This document shows, one piece after another, positions 15,642 through 24,183 of a stretch of 64,000 nucleotides of DNA. A model generated the notes under the pieces. It made no database searches. It saw nothing but the letters and a program-made list of their open reading frames with translations, and was not told the origin of the DNA. Position 1 is the stretch's first letter. Each line of letters opens with the position of its first letter. This DNA is from UMGS1002 sp964570825 (GTDB lineage: Bacteria; Bacillota; Clostridia; Oscillospirales; CAG-272), in assembly GCA_964570825.1 (NCBI GenBank), contig CAZMZJ010000005.1, positions 62,001-126,000 on the forward strand, given 5' to 3'. A program made the position numbers and the translations under genes.

Positions 15642-16013
15642 ATGAAAATTTATGAATCGGCAGAAAACTACCTTGAAGCCATTCTTGTGCTCGGGAAAAG
15701 CGAAGGACAGGTTCGCTCGGTCGATATTGCGAAGCAGCTTGGGTTCTCCAAGCCGAGCGTCAGCATAGCCATGAAGCAGCTTAAAGAAAACGGATACATT
15801 CAAATTGAGGGCGGGGGGAAAATAACGCTGACTGAAACGGGGCTTGAAATCGCCGAGCGCATATACGAGCGCCACACTCTTTTGGCAAGAGCCCTGATGT
15901 CGCTTGGGGTTGACGAGGCGACGGCAAAGGAGGACGCCTGCCGGATAGAGCACGACCTCAGCGGAGATTCATTTGAAAAGCTGAAAAAATATATAAAAGA
16001 GCATCTGAAATAA
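15642..16013 (+). CDS. Small DtxR/MntR-like transcriptional regulator
   Basis: 123 residues. The N-terminal winged helix reads SAENYLEAILVLGKSEGQV, then RSVDIAKQLGFSKPSVSIAM, KQLKENGYIQIEGGG and LTETGLEIAERIYERH. The second half has the dimerisation-type pattern ARALMSLGVDEATAKEDACRIEHDLS, where Glu, Cys and His occupy places that bind metal in MntR/DtxR. It lacks the SH3-like third domain, as clostridial short forms do. Start ATG follows GGGAGG. Targets are unknown; the divergent GH78 gene is the nearest candidate but metal-responsive control of it would be odd. Confidence 0.8.
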   Translation: MKIYESAENYLEAILVLGKSEGQVRSVDIAKQLGFSKPSVSIAMKQLKENGYIQIEGGGKITLTETGLEIAERIYERHTLLARALMSLGVDEATAKEDACRIEHDLSGDSFEKLKKYIKEHLK

Positions 16014-16051
16014 TTGCGCGCGACCCATAATACATATCACATATATGAACC

Positions 16052-16084
16052 AACCGAGGCAGATTGCGCCCCGGTTTTTGTTTT
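16052..16084 (+). terminator. Intrinsic terminator after the small DtxR-like gene
   Basis: AACCGAGGC (16052-16060) pairs with GCCCCGGTT (16068-16076) with one A-C mismatch, followed by TTTGTTTTG. It separates this gene from convergent folD, which ends at 16090. Confidence 0.8.
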
Positions 16085-16089
16085 GTGAT

Positions 16090-16947
16090 TCACTGAATAT
16101 CAATACTCTTCTTTGCGGCCGTGAGCGTGTTTTTCAGCAGCATAGCGATAGTCATCGGGCCAACTCCACCGGGGACCGGCGTGATGAACGACGCGATATT
16201 TTTCACCTCGTCGAACTCCACATCTCCCGCGAGCTTCCCGTCAGGCATTCGCGTCGTGCCCACGTCAATGACAGCGGCTCCGGGCTTGACCATACCGGCC
16301 TTGATAATCCCGGGTTTGCCGGCGGCTGACACGATTATATCCGCCCGGCGGCAGATTTCGCCGAGATTTTTGGTTTTGCTGTGGCAGATTGTGACAGTCC
16401 CGTCGGCCGCGAGCAGAAGCTGCGCCATCGGTTTGCCGACAATATTGGACCTGCCCACCACAACGCATTCCTTGCCTTCGACAGTGACGCCGCTTCTGGC
16501 GAGCAGCTCCATGACTCCGGCGGGTGTGCACGGGACAAAATCATATTTTCCAATCATAATGCGTCCGGTATTGTACGGGCTGAAGGCGTCGACATCCTTT
16601 TTCGGATCGATCATGAGCAGGATTTCAAACTCGTCGAGGTGCCGCGGAAGGGGGCTTTGCACAAGGACCCCGTGTATTTTCGGGTTCTGGTTGAGCTTTC
16701 TGACGACGTCTTTAAGCTCGTCCATCGTCGTGCTTTCAGGCATTTCAATAATTTCCGAGTAAAACCCGACCTCCTCGCATGCGCGTTTTTTGTTGCGCAC
16801 ATAAATCTGTGAGGAAGGGTCCTCGCCGACGATAACGACCGCCAGCCCCGGGACCACGCCGTGCCTTGCCGCAAATTCGCCGGCCTCGGCTTTGATTTCA
16901 TCGCGTATTTGTTTTGATATCGCCTTGCCGTCAATTATTGTCGCCAC
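16090..16947 (-). CDS. folD: Bifunctional methylenetetrahydrofolate dehydrogenase/cyclohydrolase FolD
   Basis: Interconverts 5,10-methylene-, methenyl- and 10-formyl-tetrahydrofolate in cytoplasmic one-carbon metabolism. 285 residues, normal length. The catalytic Lys motif is SSQIYVRNKKRACEEVG, with VQSPLPRHLDE next. The NADP-binding part has CTPAGVMELL, VVVGRSNIVGKPMAQLLL, TVTICHSKT and ITPVPGGVGPMTIAMLL. The ATG at 16947 overlaps the 3' end of lgt by 17 bp, so the two are coupled. Confidence 0.96.
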   Translation of the reverse strand: MATIIDGKAISKQIRDEIKAEAGEFAARHGVVPGLAVVIVGEDPSSQIYVRNKKRACEEVGFYSEIIEMPESTTMDELKDVVRKLNQNPKIHGVLVQSPLPRHLDEFEILLMIDPKKDVDAFSPYNTGRIMIGKYDFVPCTPAGVMELLARSGVTVEGKECVVVGRSNIVGKPMAQLLLAADGTVTICHSKTKNLGEICRRADIIVSAAGKPGIIKAGMVKPGAAVIDVGTTRMPDGKLAGDVEFDEVKNIASFITPVPGGVGPMTIAMLLKNTLTAAKKSIDIQ

Positions 16948-18076
16948 TTTTTTTATCCTCCGGAATCTTTAAGTCATTATCTTTATTTGTTTTGCCGTCC
17001 TCTGCCTGTGTTTTTCGGGCGTCGTCCGGGCTTGCGCCAGTTGTTGTTCCGGCATCGATGCCGGACGCCTCGCCGTTATTCCTTCCGGCGCCGCTTTCCG
17101 CGTTCTCGTTCTTGTTGTTTTGCTCATCCTTATTGGCAGTATTGACTGTGATTCTGCTTTTCAGGCCGGGATAGACCGGCTCATACGAGGCAAGCTCGCA
17201 GGCGGCTTTTCTGGCCTTGACGATACCGTTTACAATAAGCGCGCAGCCTGTGATGAAGCAGCAGAAGCCGACCACCTGCGATATGCGGAAAACGCCGATA
17301 TAAAGGCTGTCGGTGCGCAGCCCCTCAATGAACATGCGTCCGAAGCCGTACCAGGTGATATACATGAGGAACACCTGGCCGTCGAACTTTTTTCTTTTAT
17401 ACAGCAGGCTGATTATCGCGAACCCAATAAGGTTCCACAGCGACTCGTAGAAAAACGTCGGGTGAAAATAGTGCATAACCGTCGAGCTTTCTATGTTCGG
17501 AAGCAGGCCCATGCGGAAGGGATAAAGTAAGCTTCCCTTTTCGACCTCGTATCCGTAGGCTTCGCCGTTGACGAAGTTGCCCCAGCGTCCGAGAATCTGC
17601 CCAATCATCACCGCCGGGCCAATCACGTCAAACGCTTTCATTACCTTGATTTTCTTATGCCGGCAGACGAAGAAAACGGCGATTGCTCCTCCGATTATCG
17701 CTCCGTAAATGGCGATGCCCCCGTTCCACACGGCTATCAGGCTGACGAAGGTTTTCCACACATTTACCTTCGCCGCGCTTCCCGCGCCTTCCCTGACTAT
17801 GAAATTAGACACCCCGTAAGTGAGCACGTAATAAATTCTGGCTCCGATAACGCCGGAAATAATCGCGAATATTCCCATATCGAGCAGGTCATCGATAATT
17901 ATTCCCTCGTCTTTTGCGCGTTTGGAAGCGTACAGAATAGCAAGTATTATGCCGATGGTTATCAGTATGCCGTACCAGCGAACTTCAATCTGGCTGCCGA
18001 ATAAAGAGAACGAAAAAGCAACCTTGTTCATTGTGAATTCGCCGATGCCAAGGCCCGGGAACGATACAGTCGTCAT
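16931..18076 (-). CDS. lgt: Prolipoprotein diacylglyceryl transferase
   Basis: Transfers diacylglycerol from phosphatidylglycerol to the lipobox cysteine of prelipoproteins in the membrane. About 300 residues form the usual seven-helix enzyme: IEVRWYGILITIG, GVIGARIYYVLTY, ILGRWGNFVNGEAYG (the Lgt signature with its essential Arg), HPTFFYESLWNL and YGFGRMFIEGLRTDSLYIG. A further 70 or so residues after that are hydrophilic and rich in Asn, Lys, Asp, Glu and Gly (for example NKDEQNNKNENAESGAG). This tail is not part of the family. AAAGGA precedes the ATG. It lies 4 bp after ymfH and overlaps folD by 17 bp. Confidence 0.94.
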   Translation of the reverse strand: MTTVSFPGLGIGEFTMNKVAFSFSLFGSQIEVRWYGILITIGIILAILYASKRAKDEGIIIDDLLDMGIFAIISGVIGARIYYVLTYGVSNFIVREGAGSAAKVNVWKTFVSLIAVWNGGIAIYGAIIGGAIAVFFVCRHKKIKVMKAFDVIGPAVMIGQILGRWGNFVNGEAYGYEVEKGSLLYPFRMGLLPNIESSTVMHYFHPTFFYESLWNLIGFAIISLLYKRKKFDGQVFLMYITWYGFGRMFIEGLRTDSLYIGVFRISQVVGFCCFITGCALIVNGIVKARKAACELASYEPVYPGLKSRITVNTANKDEQNNKNENAESGAGRNNGEASGIDAGTTTGASPDDARKTQAEDGKTNKDNDLKIPEDKKSGDNN

Positions 18077-18080
18077 TTTA

Positions 18081-19409
18081 TCAAATCCTTTCTTTTTCTA
18101 ACGTTTTTGCTGCGATGGGAGCGACGACCGACAGAGCGAACCTGTCGCCTCCGAAGAAATTTTCGTCTGCAAAAAGGCTTTCGGCGTCCTTTGGCGTCAG
18201 AAGCGATACAATCTGCCCCTCGAGGAAAATGTCGACTCCCGCGAAGGCACTTCTTACGAGCGAGTTTGCGATGTCCTCGGTCGAATCGTACCTTGCGATA
18301 ATATCCGAAAGCACGACTCTCCGGCAGCGTTCAAAGGCGGCGCTGTCAATTCCTTTTTTCTGCATATCCGCTATATAATCGCGCACTCTTTTGTAAACTT
18401 CGTCGGGTCTGTCCGAGGAGCCGGAAATTATCAAGTGCGAGAAGCTGTCGGAGAAGTCATGACTATATGAAAAGGGCGAGGTAAGGAGACCGTCGCAGTA
18501 AAGCCGGTTGTAAAGGTCGCCGGACGAAGCGAATATCATCCGTAAAATGATTTTAAGCAGAAGATGCTTCCGCAGCTGCTGAATCTTATCCTCGTTAATA
18601 TTAATGTCCTTAACGCCGATGCTGAAAAGCGGCTTAGAAACCTGCTTTTCGGCATACACCCGTTCTCCGGCGACCTCCCCGGGCTCGTCATACCGGCATC
18701 TCTCAGTCCGTACCGACTCCGAGAAAGGGATTTCGTTGCAAACCATCTCAATAACCGCCTCAGGCTCAACCCTTCCGCACACAATCGTCACCATGTTGGA
18801 AGGGTTGTAAAAGGTTCTGTGGCAGTCGTAAAGCATCTTTGGCGTAATCCGGCCGATCGAACCGACGGTTCCGCACACGTTAATTTTGACCGGATGGTTT
18901 TTATACATTGCGTTAAGCAGGTTCTGATAGCATACGTCGTCCGGGTCGTCTTCGTACATTCCGATTTCCTGAGCGATTATTCCCTGTTCTTTTTTCACAG
19001 TTTCATCGGTGAAATAAGGATGGGTCACCATGTGCAGAAGAGTCGAATAAGCCTCCGGGAACCGGTCAGTGCAGTTGAAGAGATAAACCGTCCTGTCATA
19101 CGTCGTATACGCGTTCGCATCGGCTCCGAGCGAGGTGAAGCGCTCGAATACATCGCTGCCGTCCTCGCCGGTAAACATTTTATGCTCAAGAAAATGAGCG
19201 ATGCCGTCGGGGACGGTAATGAGGCTGCCACCGATCCTGAATTTTGAGTCGCAGGAGCCGTAGCGTACGGCGGCGACAGCATAGGTGTTTGCCATATCCT
19301 TTGGGAAAACATATATATCCGGACGCCCGGGTATATTTATCCGGCAGTACTTTTCCCCGAGCTCCGCCGAATTGAACCACATTAAATCATAATTTAGCCT
19401 GTCACTCAT
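18081..19409 (-). CDS. ymfH: M16-family zinc peptidase, YmfH type
   Basis: About 442 residues. The inverted zinc motif is AHFLEHKMF (HxxEH), with the third ligand Glu in GIIAQEIGMYEDDP about 75 residues later. Other M16 landmarks are TSLGADANAYTTYDRTVY and YHRTFYNPSNM-like CHRTFYNPSNMVTIVCG. This fits the active subunit of the YmfF/YmfH pair. In Bacillus the pair is named for its association with 5-aminopentanol modification of EF-P. I chose ATG 19409 because it overlaps the ymfF stop by 8 bp, a usual coupling. The upstream in-frame Met at 19454 would lie within ymfF. Confidence 0.9.
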   Translation of the reverse strand: MSDRLNYDLMWFNSAELGEKYCRINIPGRPDIYVFPKDMANTYAVAAVRYGSCDSKFRIGGSLITVPDGIAHFLEHKMFTGEDGSDVFERFTSLGADANAYTTYDRTVYLFNCTDRFPEAYSTLLHMVTHPYFTDETVKKEQGIIAQEIGMYEDDPDDVCYQNLLNAMYKNHPVKINVCGTVGSIGRITPKMLYDCHRTFYNPSNMVTIVCGRVEPEAVIEMVCNEIPFSESVRTERCRYDEPGEVAGERVYAEKQVSKPLFSIGVKDININEDKIQQLRKHLLLKIILRMIFASSGDLYNRLYCDGLLTSPFSYSHDFSDSFSHLIISGSSDRPDEVYKRVRDYIADMQKKGIDSAAFERCRRVVLSDIIARYDSTEDIANSLVRSAFAGVDIFLEGQIVSLLTPKDAESLFADENFFGGDRFALSVVAPIAAKTLEKERI

Positions 19410-20730
19410 CCGAACCTTCCTTGCCGCCGGCACCCGACGCATCGGTTCCGGCAAGAAAATATACCGCCTTCAGCTTAACCCGTCCCGCGGCTTTGACAAT
19501 ATCGGGAATTTTCACGCTCATAATCCGCTTAACGAAAGCCTCGGGCGAGCAGTCGAGCCCGAGCGTCAGGCGTCCGAAGCAGAATGACAGCATTGAGAAA
19601 GGGTTATCCTCGATCTGCCGGTAGCTGTTGCAAACTGAAAGCGCCGCCGCCTCAAGCTCGGCATTGCTTATCTGTCCGTTCTGCATTGCCTCAAGCTGCC
19701 GGAGCACCTCGTTTTTTACGGCGTCCTTGTTTGCCGTATCGATGCCGCTTGACACGTAGATTATTCCCTTGTAATTTTCATAGTAAGCTCCGCAGTAGTA
19801 GCACAGACCGAGCCGCTCGCGCACATTCATGAAAAGCTTGGAGGAAGGCAGGCCGCCGAAGACATCCGCGAAAAGGCACATCGCGTAATAATCATCGCTG
19901 TCGTCAATCACGACGCCGCCCGATGTGAAGCCCATTGTCAGCTTGCCCTGCGTCACCGGCATCCTGACTTCCCTCAGGACCGGCTCTGCCGGTTCTGTCG
20001 CTTTCACCGCGGGTTTTTTTATGCCGTTGCCGTCGCCGTTGCCGTCGCGGCAGTCGGGCGCTGCCGGGAACGCCGCCCTGAGCAGCGCCGCGACCTCTTC
20101 AGCCGGGCGTGAACCTATATAGGAAAAAGTAACGTATGAACTGTCGCGTACATACCTGTACCTTTCCGTAAGGCCGGCTGCCGTAACCGCGTTAACCTCG
20201 TCCTCGGTCACGCTGTACCCGTACGGTTCGCCGGGACACATCAGCTCGCGCGTCCGGTTTGTCGCATAAAGCGCGGTGTTGTTGATTTCGGAGCGTATGG
20301 TATCTATCAAAGAATTTTTAGCCATTCTCACCTCATCCGCCCTGAGCAGCCCGCCGGCGTCGGTCGCCGGGCGGTGCCAGATATCGGAAAGGATGTCAAT
20401 AACGCCTTGAAGGATCGGGAAGCCGCCCCCGACCGCCCCGTCGTTCAGAAATTCGGCTAAAAAGCCGGTGGCAAGGCTGTCCCCGTAGTAGCCGCCGTTT
20501 ACATTTATCCGCGCGGCATACAGCTCTTCAAGCCTGCGTTTGACGTCTGCGTTTGTCGGGTAAGTTGAGGTTCCGCGCAGCAGGACGCCGGGAAAAAGCA
20601 GGTCGCAGGGCGTTGTGCCGCTGCCCACCGGCAGAAAAACCGACATTGAAAGCAGATTTTTTTTGAATTTATCAGTGTTGACGGCCATAAGGACGGCCGA
20701 ATCCGAGATTTTAATTTTGAGAGGTTCCAT
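19402..20730 (-). CDS. ymfF: M16-like protein without zinc motif, YmfF type
   Basis: About 442 residues, homologous to YmfH but catalytically empty. Where HxxEH is expected the sequence reads LLFPGVLLRGTSTYPTNADV. The YmfF pattern continues with RRLEELYAARINVNGGYYGD, and the second half has LGLCYYCGAYYENYKGIIYVSSG. It probably pairs with YmfH as the inactive half of a heterodimer. A linker at about residues 215-245 is rich in Gly, Asp and Pro. GGGGGCAG stands just upstream of the ATG at 20730, so this start is preferred over the in-frame ATG at 20757. Confidence 0.88.
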   Translation of the reverse strand: MEPLKIKISDSAVLMAVNTDKFKKNLLSMSVFLPVGSGTTPCDLLFPGVLLRGTSTYPTNADVKRRLEELYAARINVNGGYYGDSLATGFLAEFLNDGAVGGGFPILQGVIDILSDIWHRPATDAGGLLRADEVRMAKNSLIDTIRSEINNTALYATNRTRELMCPGEPYGYSVTEDEVNAVTAAGLTERYRYVRDSSYVTFSYIGSRPAEEVAALLRAAFPAAPDCRDGNGDGNGIKKPAVKATEPAEPVLREVRMPVTQGKLTMGFTSGGVVIDDSDDYYAMCLFADVFGGLPSSKLFMNVRERLGLCYYCGAYYENYKGIIYVSSGIDTANKDAVKNEVLRQLEAMQNGQISNAELEAAALSVCNSYRQIEDNPFSMLSFCFGRLTLGLDCSPEAFVKRIMSVKIPDIVKAAGRVKLKAVYFLAGTDASGAGGKEGSDE

Positions 20731-20813
20731 CAACTGCCCCCGTTTTGAATATTCCATATCATTTTACACTATACCGGATTTTTTTGCAATCCTTTTCACA
20801 TAAATTACATATA

Positions 20814-22748
20814 TTATATGCCGAATATTCGCGATGCAGCCGAGATGGCGGCGCAGACTGCGATGCCGCACAAAGTAGGAATGAGCGCGCCGAGCGCCGC
20901 CATTCCGAAGCTTCCCGACTCTTTTTTTATAGTCCACAAGGTTGTCGAACAGGGCCAGTGAAAAACGGTAAAAGCTATCACGCACGCGGCTGTGACCGCC
21001 GTCCAGCCGTTGGCGGTGAGAAGCGTTTTAAGCTCCGCGAGCGACGAGTAGCCATTCAGCTCTCCCGCCGATGAATAGGCCATGAGGGCGATCGGAATTG
21101 TGATTTCATTTGCCGGCAGTGCAAGAATAAACGCGAAAAGGATAACGCCGTCCATGCCGATGAGCCGTCCCGCCGGTTCAAGGAACCCGGTGCAGAAGGC
21201 GAGCAGCGGAATTCCGCCGGCTTTGATATTGGCGAGCAGCCAGATAACAATTCCCGCCGGTGCCGCCACCGCGGCTGCCCTTCCGAGCACGAACAGCGTT
21301 CTGTCCCTCACCGAGCGAATGATCACCTTTCCAACCTCGGGCCGGCGGAAGGGCGGCAGCTCGAGAGTAAAGGACGTCGGCGCGCCGTGAAACAGGGTTG
21401 ACGAAAGTATTTTTGAAAACAGAAAAGTAGCGGCTGCCCCGGCGGCAACAACCCCTGTCAATATCAGCGAAGATCCTGCGCCCGCAGCGCCGCCGGAGAA
21501 GAAAATCGAGATAAGCGCGACGAGAGTCGGGAACCTGCCATTGCAGGGCATAAAAGAGTTGGTCAGCATCGCGATTTTTTTCTCTCTGTCCGAGTCAAAT
21601 ATCCGGCAGCCTACCACTCCCGCGGCGTTGCAGCCGAGTCCCATGCACATTGTCAGCGCCTGCTTTCCGCAGGTGCTGCAGCAGTAGAAGCAGCGGTCGA
21701 GGTTGAACGCCACGCGCGGCAGGTAACCGAGGTCTTCGAGCAAAGTGAAAAGCGGGAAAAAAACCGCCATCGGCGGCAGCATGACGGAAACCACCCAGGC
21801 GAGAGTTCTGTAAGCTCCCCTGACCAGCACTCCCGTGAGCCACCACGGAGCGCCGGCCCATAAAAGCAGCTCCGACAGCCTGCATTCGATGAAATAAAAG
21901 CATTTCCAGAGCAGCTCGGAGGGGTAATTGGCGCCGAAAAGTGTCAGCCATAGCACTCCGGCCAGCATGAGCAGCATTACCGGGAACCCGGTTAGCCTTC
22001 CCGTGAGGACGCGGTCAATCCTCTCCTGAAATCCGCTTGCGCTCTCACCTGCAGTTACCGCTGCGGCAGCCGCCGCGGCAGCTGCCCTGACATAATCCTC
22101 GGTTGTTTTTTTGCTTTTTGTTGCCGGTGCTTTTAAGCATATATCGCTGTTTACGGCTTTGTCGTTGCTTTCTGCGGCTGAGGCGCCGGACGCGGATTCT
22201 GACGGAAGTTCCGCCGTCTTTTTTTGTGCGATAGCCTTTTTCAGCTCGTCGAGTCCGGTTCCGTTCCTTGCCGCCGTCAGTACCGCAGGGACTCCCAGTT
22301 TTTCCGAGAGCGCGGCGCCGTCGATATGTATTCCCTTTTTTTGCGCCTCATCGATCAGATTGACGCAGACAATCACATCCGAACCGCCTGAGCAATCGAT
22401 AATCTGCATTGCAAGAATGAGGCTGCGCGACAGGCAGCCTGCGTCGCAGACCACGACGGTTTTCCGAGCTATCCCGCTTGAAATAAAATCCCATGCGGAC
22501 TTCTCCTCGCCGGAGCGCGGCTCAAGCGAATAGGTTCCCGGCAGATCGACGACAGTAAATGTATTTCCTTCGTAACAATATTCGCCCGAAGCGCAGCCGA
22601 CAGTTTTTCCCGTCCAGTTGCCGGTATGCTGTTTCATTCCGGTCAGCGCGTTGAAAATAGTGCTCTTGCCCACGTTCGGATTGCCCGCAAGCGCGACGGT
22701 GATATTTTCGGGCATGGCTGCGGGCAGTGGAATCCTATTCGGTTTCAT
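20814..22748 (-). CDS. feoB: Ferrous iron transporter FeoB
   Basis: GTPase-coupled Fe(II) uptake protein in the membrane. 644 residues. The G domain has G1 GNPNVGKST (22-30), G3 VDLPGTYSL and a G4 position reading VNLIDEA where NxxD is expected. The membrane core has the two Gate regions, including SFMPCNGRFPTLVAL and PANEITIPIALMAY. Between them, about residues 180-245, a low-complexity linker contains an Ala run (RAAAAAAAAAV) in place of a well-formed helical spacer domain. It overlaps feoA by 14 bp and is translated after it. Expression probably follows the feo operator at 23083-23103. Confidence 0.95.
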   Translation of the reverse strand: MKPNRIPLPAAMPENITVALAGNPNVGKSTIFNALTGMKQHTGNWTGKTVGCASGEYCYEGNTFTVVDLPGTYSLEPRSGEEKSAWDFISSGIARKTVVVCDAGCLSRSLILAMQIIDCSGGSDVIVCVNLIDEAQKKGIHIDGAALSEKLGVPAVLTAARNGTGLDELKKAIAQKKTAELPSESASGASAAESNDKAVNSDICLKAPATKSKKTTEDYVRAAAAAAAAAVTAGESASGFQERIDRVLTGRLTGFPVMLLMLAGVLWLTLFGANYPSELLWKCFYFIECRLSELLLWAGAPWWLTGVLVRGAYRTLAWVVSVMLPPMAVFFPLFTLLEDLGYLPRVAFNLDRCFYCCSTCGKQALTMCMGLGCNAAGVVGCRIFDSDREKKIAMLTNSFMPCNGRFPTLVALISIFFSGGAAGAGSSLILTGVVAAGAAATFLFSKILSSTLFHGAPTSFTLELPPFRRPEVGKVIIRSVRDRTLFVLGRAAAVAAPAGIVIWLLANIKAGGIPLLAFCTGFLEPAGRLIGMDGVILFAFILALPANEITIPIALMAYSSAGELNGYSSLAELKTLLTANGWTAVTAACVIAFTVFHWPCSTTLWTIKKESGSFGMAALGALIPTLCGIAVCAAISAASRIFGI

Positions 22749-23022
22749 TGCATCGAGCCGCCCTTTCTGCTGACAGTTCCTCGCCGTGTATGGGGCCGAC
22801 CGCCACAGCTTTGGCGTCGGCTTTTCTGATAGCTATGACGGCGCCGCGCACGCTGTATGCCGAGGGGTCGCCGAAAGGGCTTGTGAACACTTTTTTAATT
22901 TCCGTCCCTTCGATTATTCCGAGTTCTCTGAACCTTTTAGAGATATTATGTTCGCTCGAGAGCGATAAAACCACCGCACTGCCGCCGGTGCTGAGTTCAT
23001 ATAATGGTATTGAAGCGTACAT
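22735..23022 (-). CDS. feoA: FeoA-type SH3-like accessory protein
   Basis: 95 residues with the FeoA fold pattern: PLYELSTGGSAVVLSL, KRFRELGIIEGTEIKKVF, GDPSAYSVRGAVIAIRKADA. FeoA is a small cytoplasmic protein that assists FeoB. Start ATG 23022 follows AAAAGG at 7 nt. It is the first gene of feoAB and is divergent from the DtxR-family regulator, with a palindrome in the 129 bp between them. Confidence 0.93.
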   Translation of the reverse strand: MYASIPLYELSTGGSAVVLSLSSEHNISKRFRELGIIEGTEIKKVFTSPFGDPSAYSVRGAVIAIRKADAKAVAVGPIHGEELSAERAARCNETE

Positions 23023-23082
23023 ATCGAATCCTTTTCATATATTTAGAATTTCCGCCGCGGCGCGGGCCCGGCAGATTTGATT

Positions 23083-23103
23083 TAAGGAAACAAAGTTTCC
23101 TTA
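23083..23103. promoter_or_regulatory. Perfect palindrome, candidate operator for feoAB and its regulator
   Basis: TAAGGAAAC, AAA, GTTTCCTTA forms a 9+3+9 inverted repeat. A wider inverted repeat, ATTTAAGG (23080-23087) and CCTTAAAT (23105-23112), is nested around it. It sits between divergent feoA and the DtxR-type gene, the classic place for an iron-responsive repressor site. Promoter boxes themselves were not clear. Confidence 0.6.
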
Positions 23104-23151
23104 TCCTTAAATATATGAATTTTGTCGGATAAACGTGAAGGGGGACATAAA

Positions 23152-23577
23152 ATGAAGAATTCGGATTACTACACGCTGAAAGGATATATGCTCACGTACC
23201 CGAACAGCGTCACCATGGCTATGGAGGATTATCTTGAAATGATATACCGTTTATCCGATACCGGACCAGTGCGTATAAAAACGCTTGCCGGGCAGCTGAA
23301 CGTCACCCCGTCGTCGGCGTCGAAGATGGCAGACAACCTAAGGAACGTGGGACTTATAAGCTTTGAAAGGTACGGGCTGATTGTGCTGACACGCGAGGGC
23401 CGCCGTCTTGGGGAATCGCTGGTTCGGCGGCACGAGATAATAAACCGCCTTTTGTGTCTTATAAACAAAACAGAAAGCGAGCTTGAGGAGACCGAAAAAA
23501 TCGAGCACTACCTCAGCCCGCGCACTATTGAGAATATCAACGAATTTCTTAAGGCATCAGGCGTTCAAAGCAAGTAA
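23152..23577 (+). CDS. DtxR/MntR-family metal-dependent regulator next to feoAB
   Basis: 141 residues from ATG 23152, chosen because GAAGGGGGA lies at 23137-23145. The in-frame Met at 23122 has no such site. The winged helix reads MAMEDYLEMIYRLSDTGPVRIKTLAGQLNVTPSSASKMADNL; here only its first part is quoted as MAMEDYLEMIYRL and TPSSASKMADNLRNVGLI. Then come LTREGRRLGESLVRRHEII and the metal-site Glu/His region ETEKIEHYLS. It has no SH3 domain. The likely role is Fe(II)-dependent repression of feoAB, inferred from position and the shared palindrome. Confidence 0.85.
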   Translation: MKNSDYYTLKGYMLTYPNSVTMAMEDYLEMIYRLSDTGPVRIKTLAGQLNVTPSSASKMADNLRNVGLISFERYGLIVLTREGRRLGESLVRRHEIINRLLCLINKTESELEETEKIEHYLSPRTIENINEFLKASGVQSK

Positions 23578-23630
23578 ACAGTAAATCGCGTTGACGCCAG
23601 CAGCTTTAATCATTGTCATTATCATCATCC

Positions 23631-23721
23631 GTCATTCGCCATTCGCCATTCGTCATTCGCCATTCGTCATTCGCCATTCGTCATTCGTCATCCGTCATTT
23701 GTAATTCGTCATACGTCACAC
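23631..23721 (+). repeat. Thirteen 7-bp tandem repeats (GYCATTC)
   Basis: Units in order: GTCATTC, GCCATTC, GCCATTC, GTCATTC, GCCATTC, GTCATTC, GCCATTC, GTCATTC, then more degenerate GTCATCC, GTCATTT, GTAATTC, GTCATAC, GTCACAC. The last unit crosses the stop codon of tadA (TGA at 23718-23716 on the minus strand). The array lies between two convergent genes. Confidence 0.9.
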
Positions 23722-24177
23722 ATCTGCCTTGTTTCGCTTTTTTTGAAAAAACTCCTGTAAAAGGCCGCGGCATTCGTCCTCAAGTATGCCGCCCGCGACC
23801 TCAAACCTGTGGTTAAGGCCTAAAGAATTGATGTCTGTGATGCTTCCGAGCCCTCCGAACCTGAGATCCTTCGCGCCGAACACCACCCGGTCAAGCCTTG
23901 CGTTAACGGCTGCTCCCGCGCACATCACGCACGGTTCGAGGGTAACGTAAAGCTCGCAGCCGAAAAGCCGCCAGCCGCCGCGCGCCCGGCAGGCTTCCAT
24001 AATAGCCAGCAGTTCGGCATGGGATGTCGCGCACTTATCGCTCTCGCGCCGGTTGCAAGCGGCGGCGATAATCTCATCGTGAAAAACGACCACTGCGCCG
24101 ACCGGCACTTCTCCGGCCTCCGCCGCCATACGCGCCTGGTCAAGGGCGACGTTCATAAAAATTTCATCTCTTGTCAT
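23716..24177 (-). CDS. tadA: tRNA-specific adenosine deaminase TadA
   Basis: Deaminates A34 to inosine in tRNA-Arg(ACG). 153 residues. The zinc site is SHAELLAI (His and catalytic Glu) and LEPCVMCAGA (two Cys ligands). VPVGAVVVFHDEII and the Asn in AACNRRES match the family, and FGAKDLRFGGLGS follows. Its stop overlaps the heptamer array. The usual neighbour dnaX is not present. Start ATG 24177 has only a weak ribosome site. Confidence 0.93.
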   Translation of the reverse strand: MTRDEIFMNVALDQARMAAEAGEVPVGAVVVFHDEIIAAACNRRESDKCATSHAELLAIMEACRARGGWRLFGCELYVTLEPCVMCAGAAVNARLDRVVFGAKDLRFGGLGSITDINSLGLNHRFEVAGGILEDECRGLLQEFFQKKRNKADV

Positions 24178-24183
24178 TTGTCA

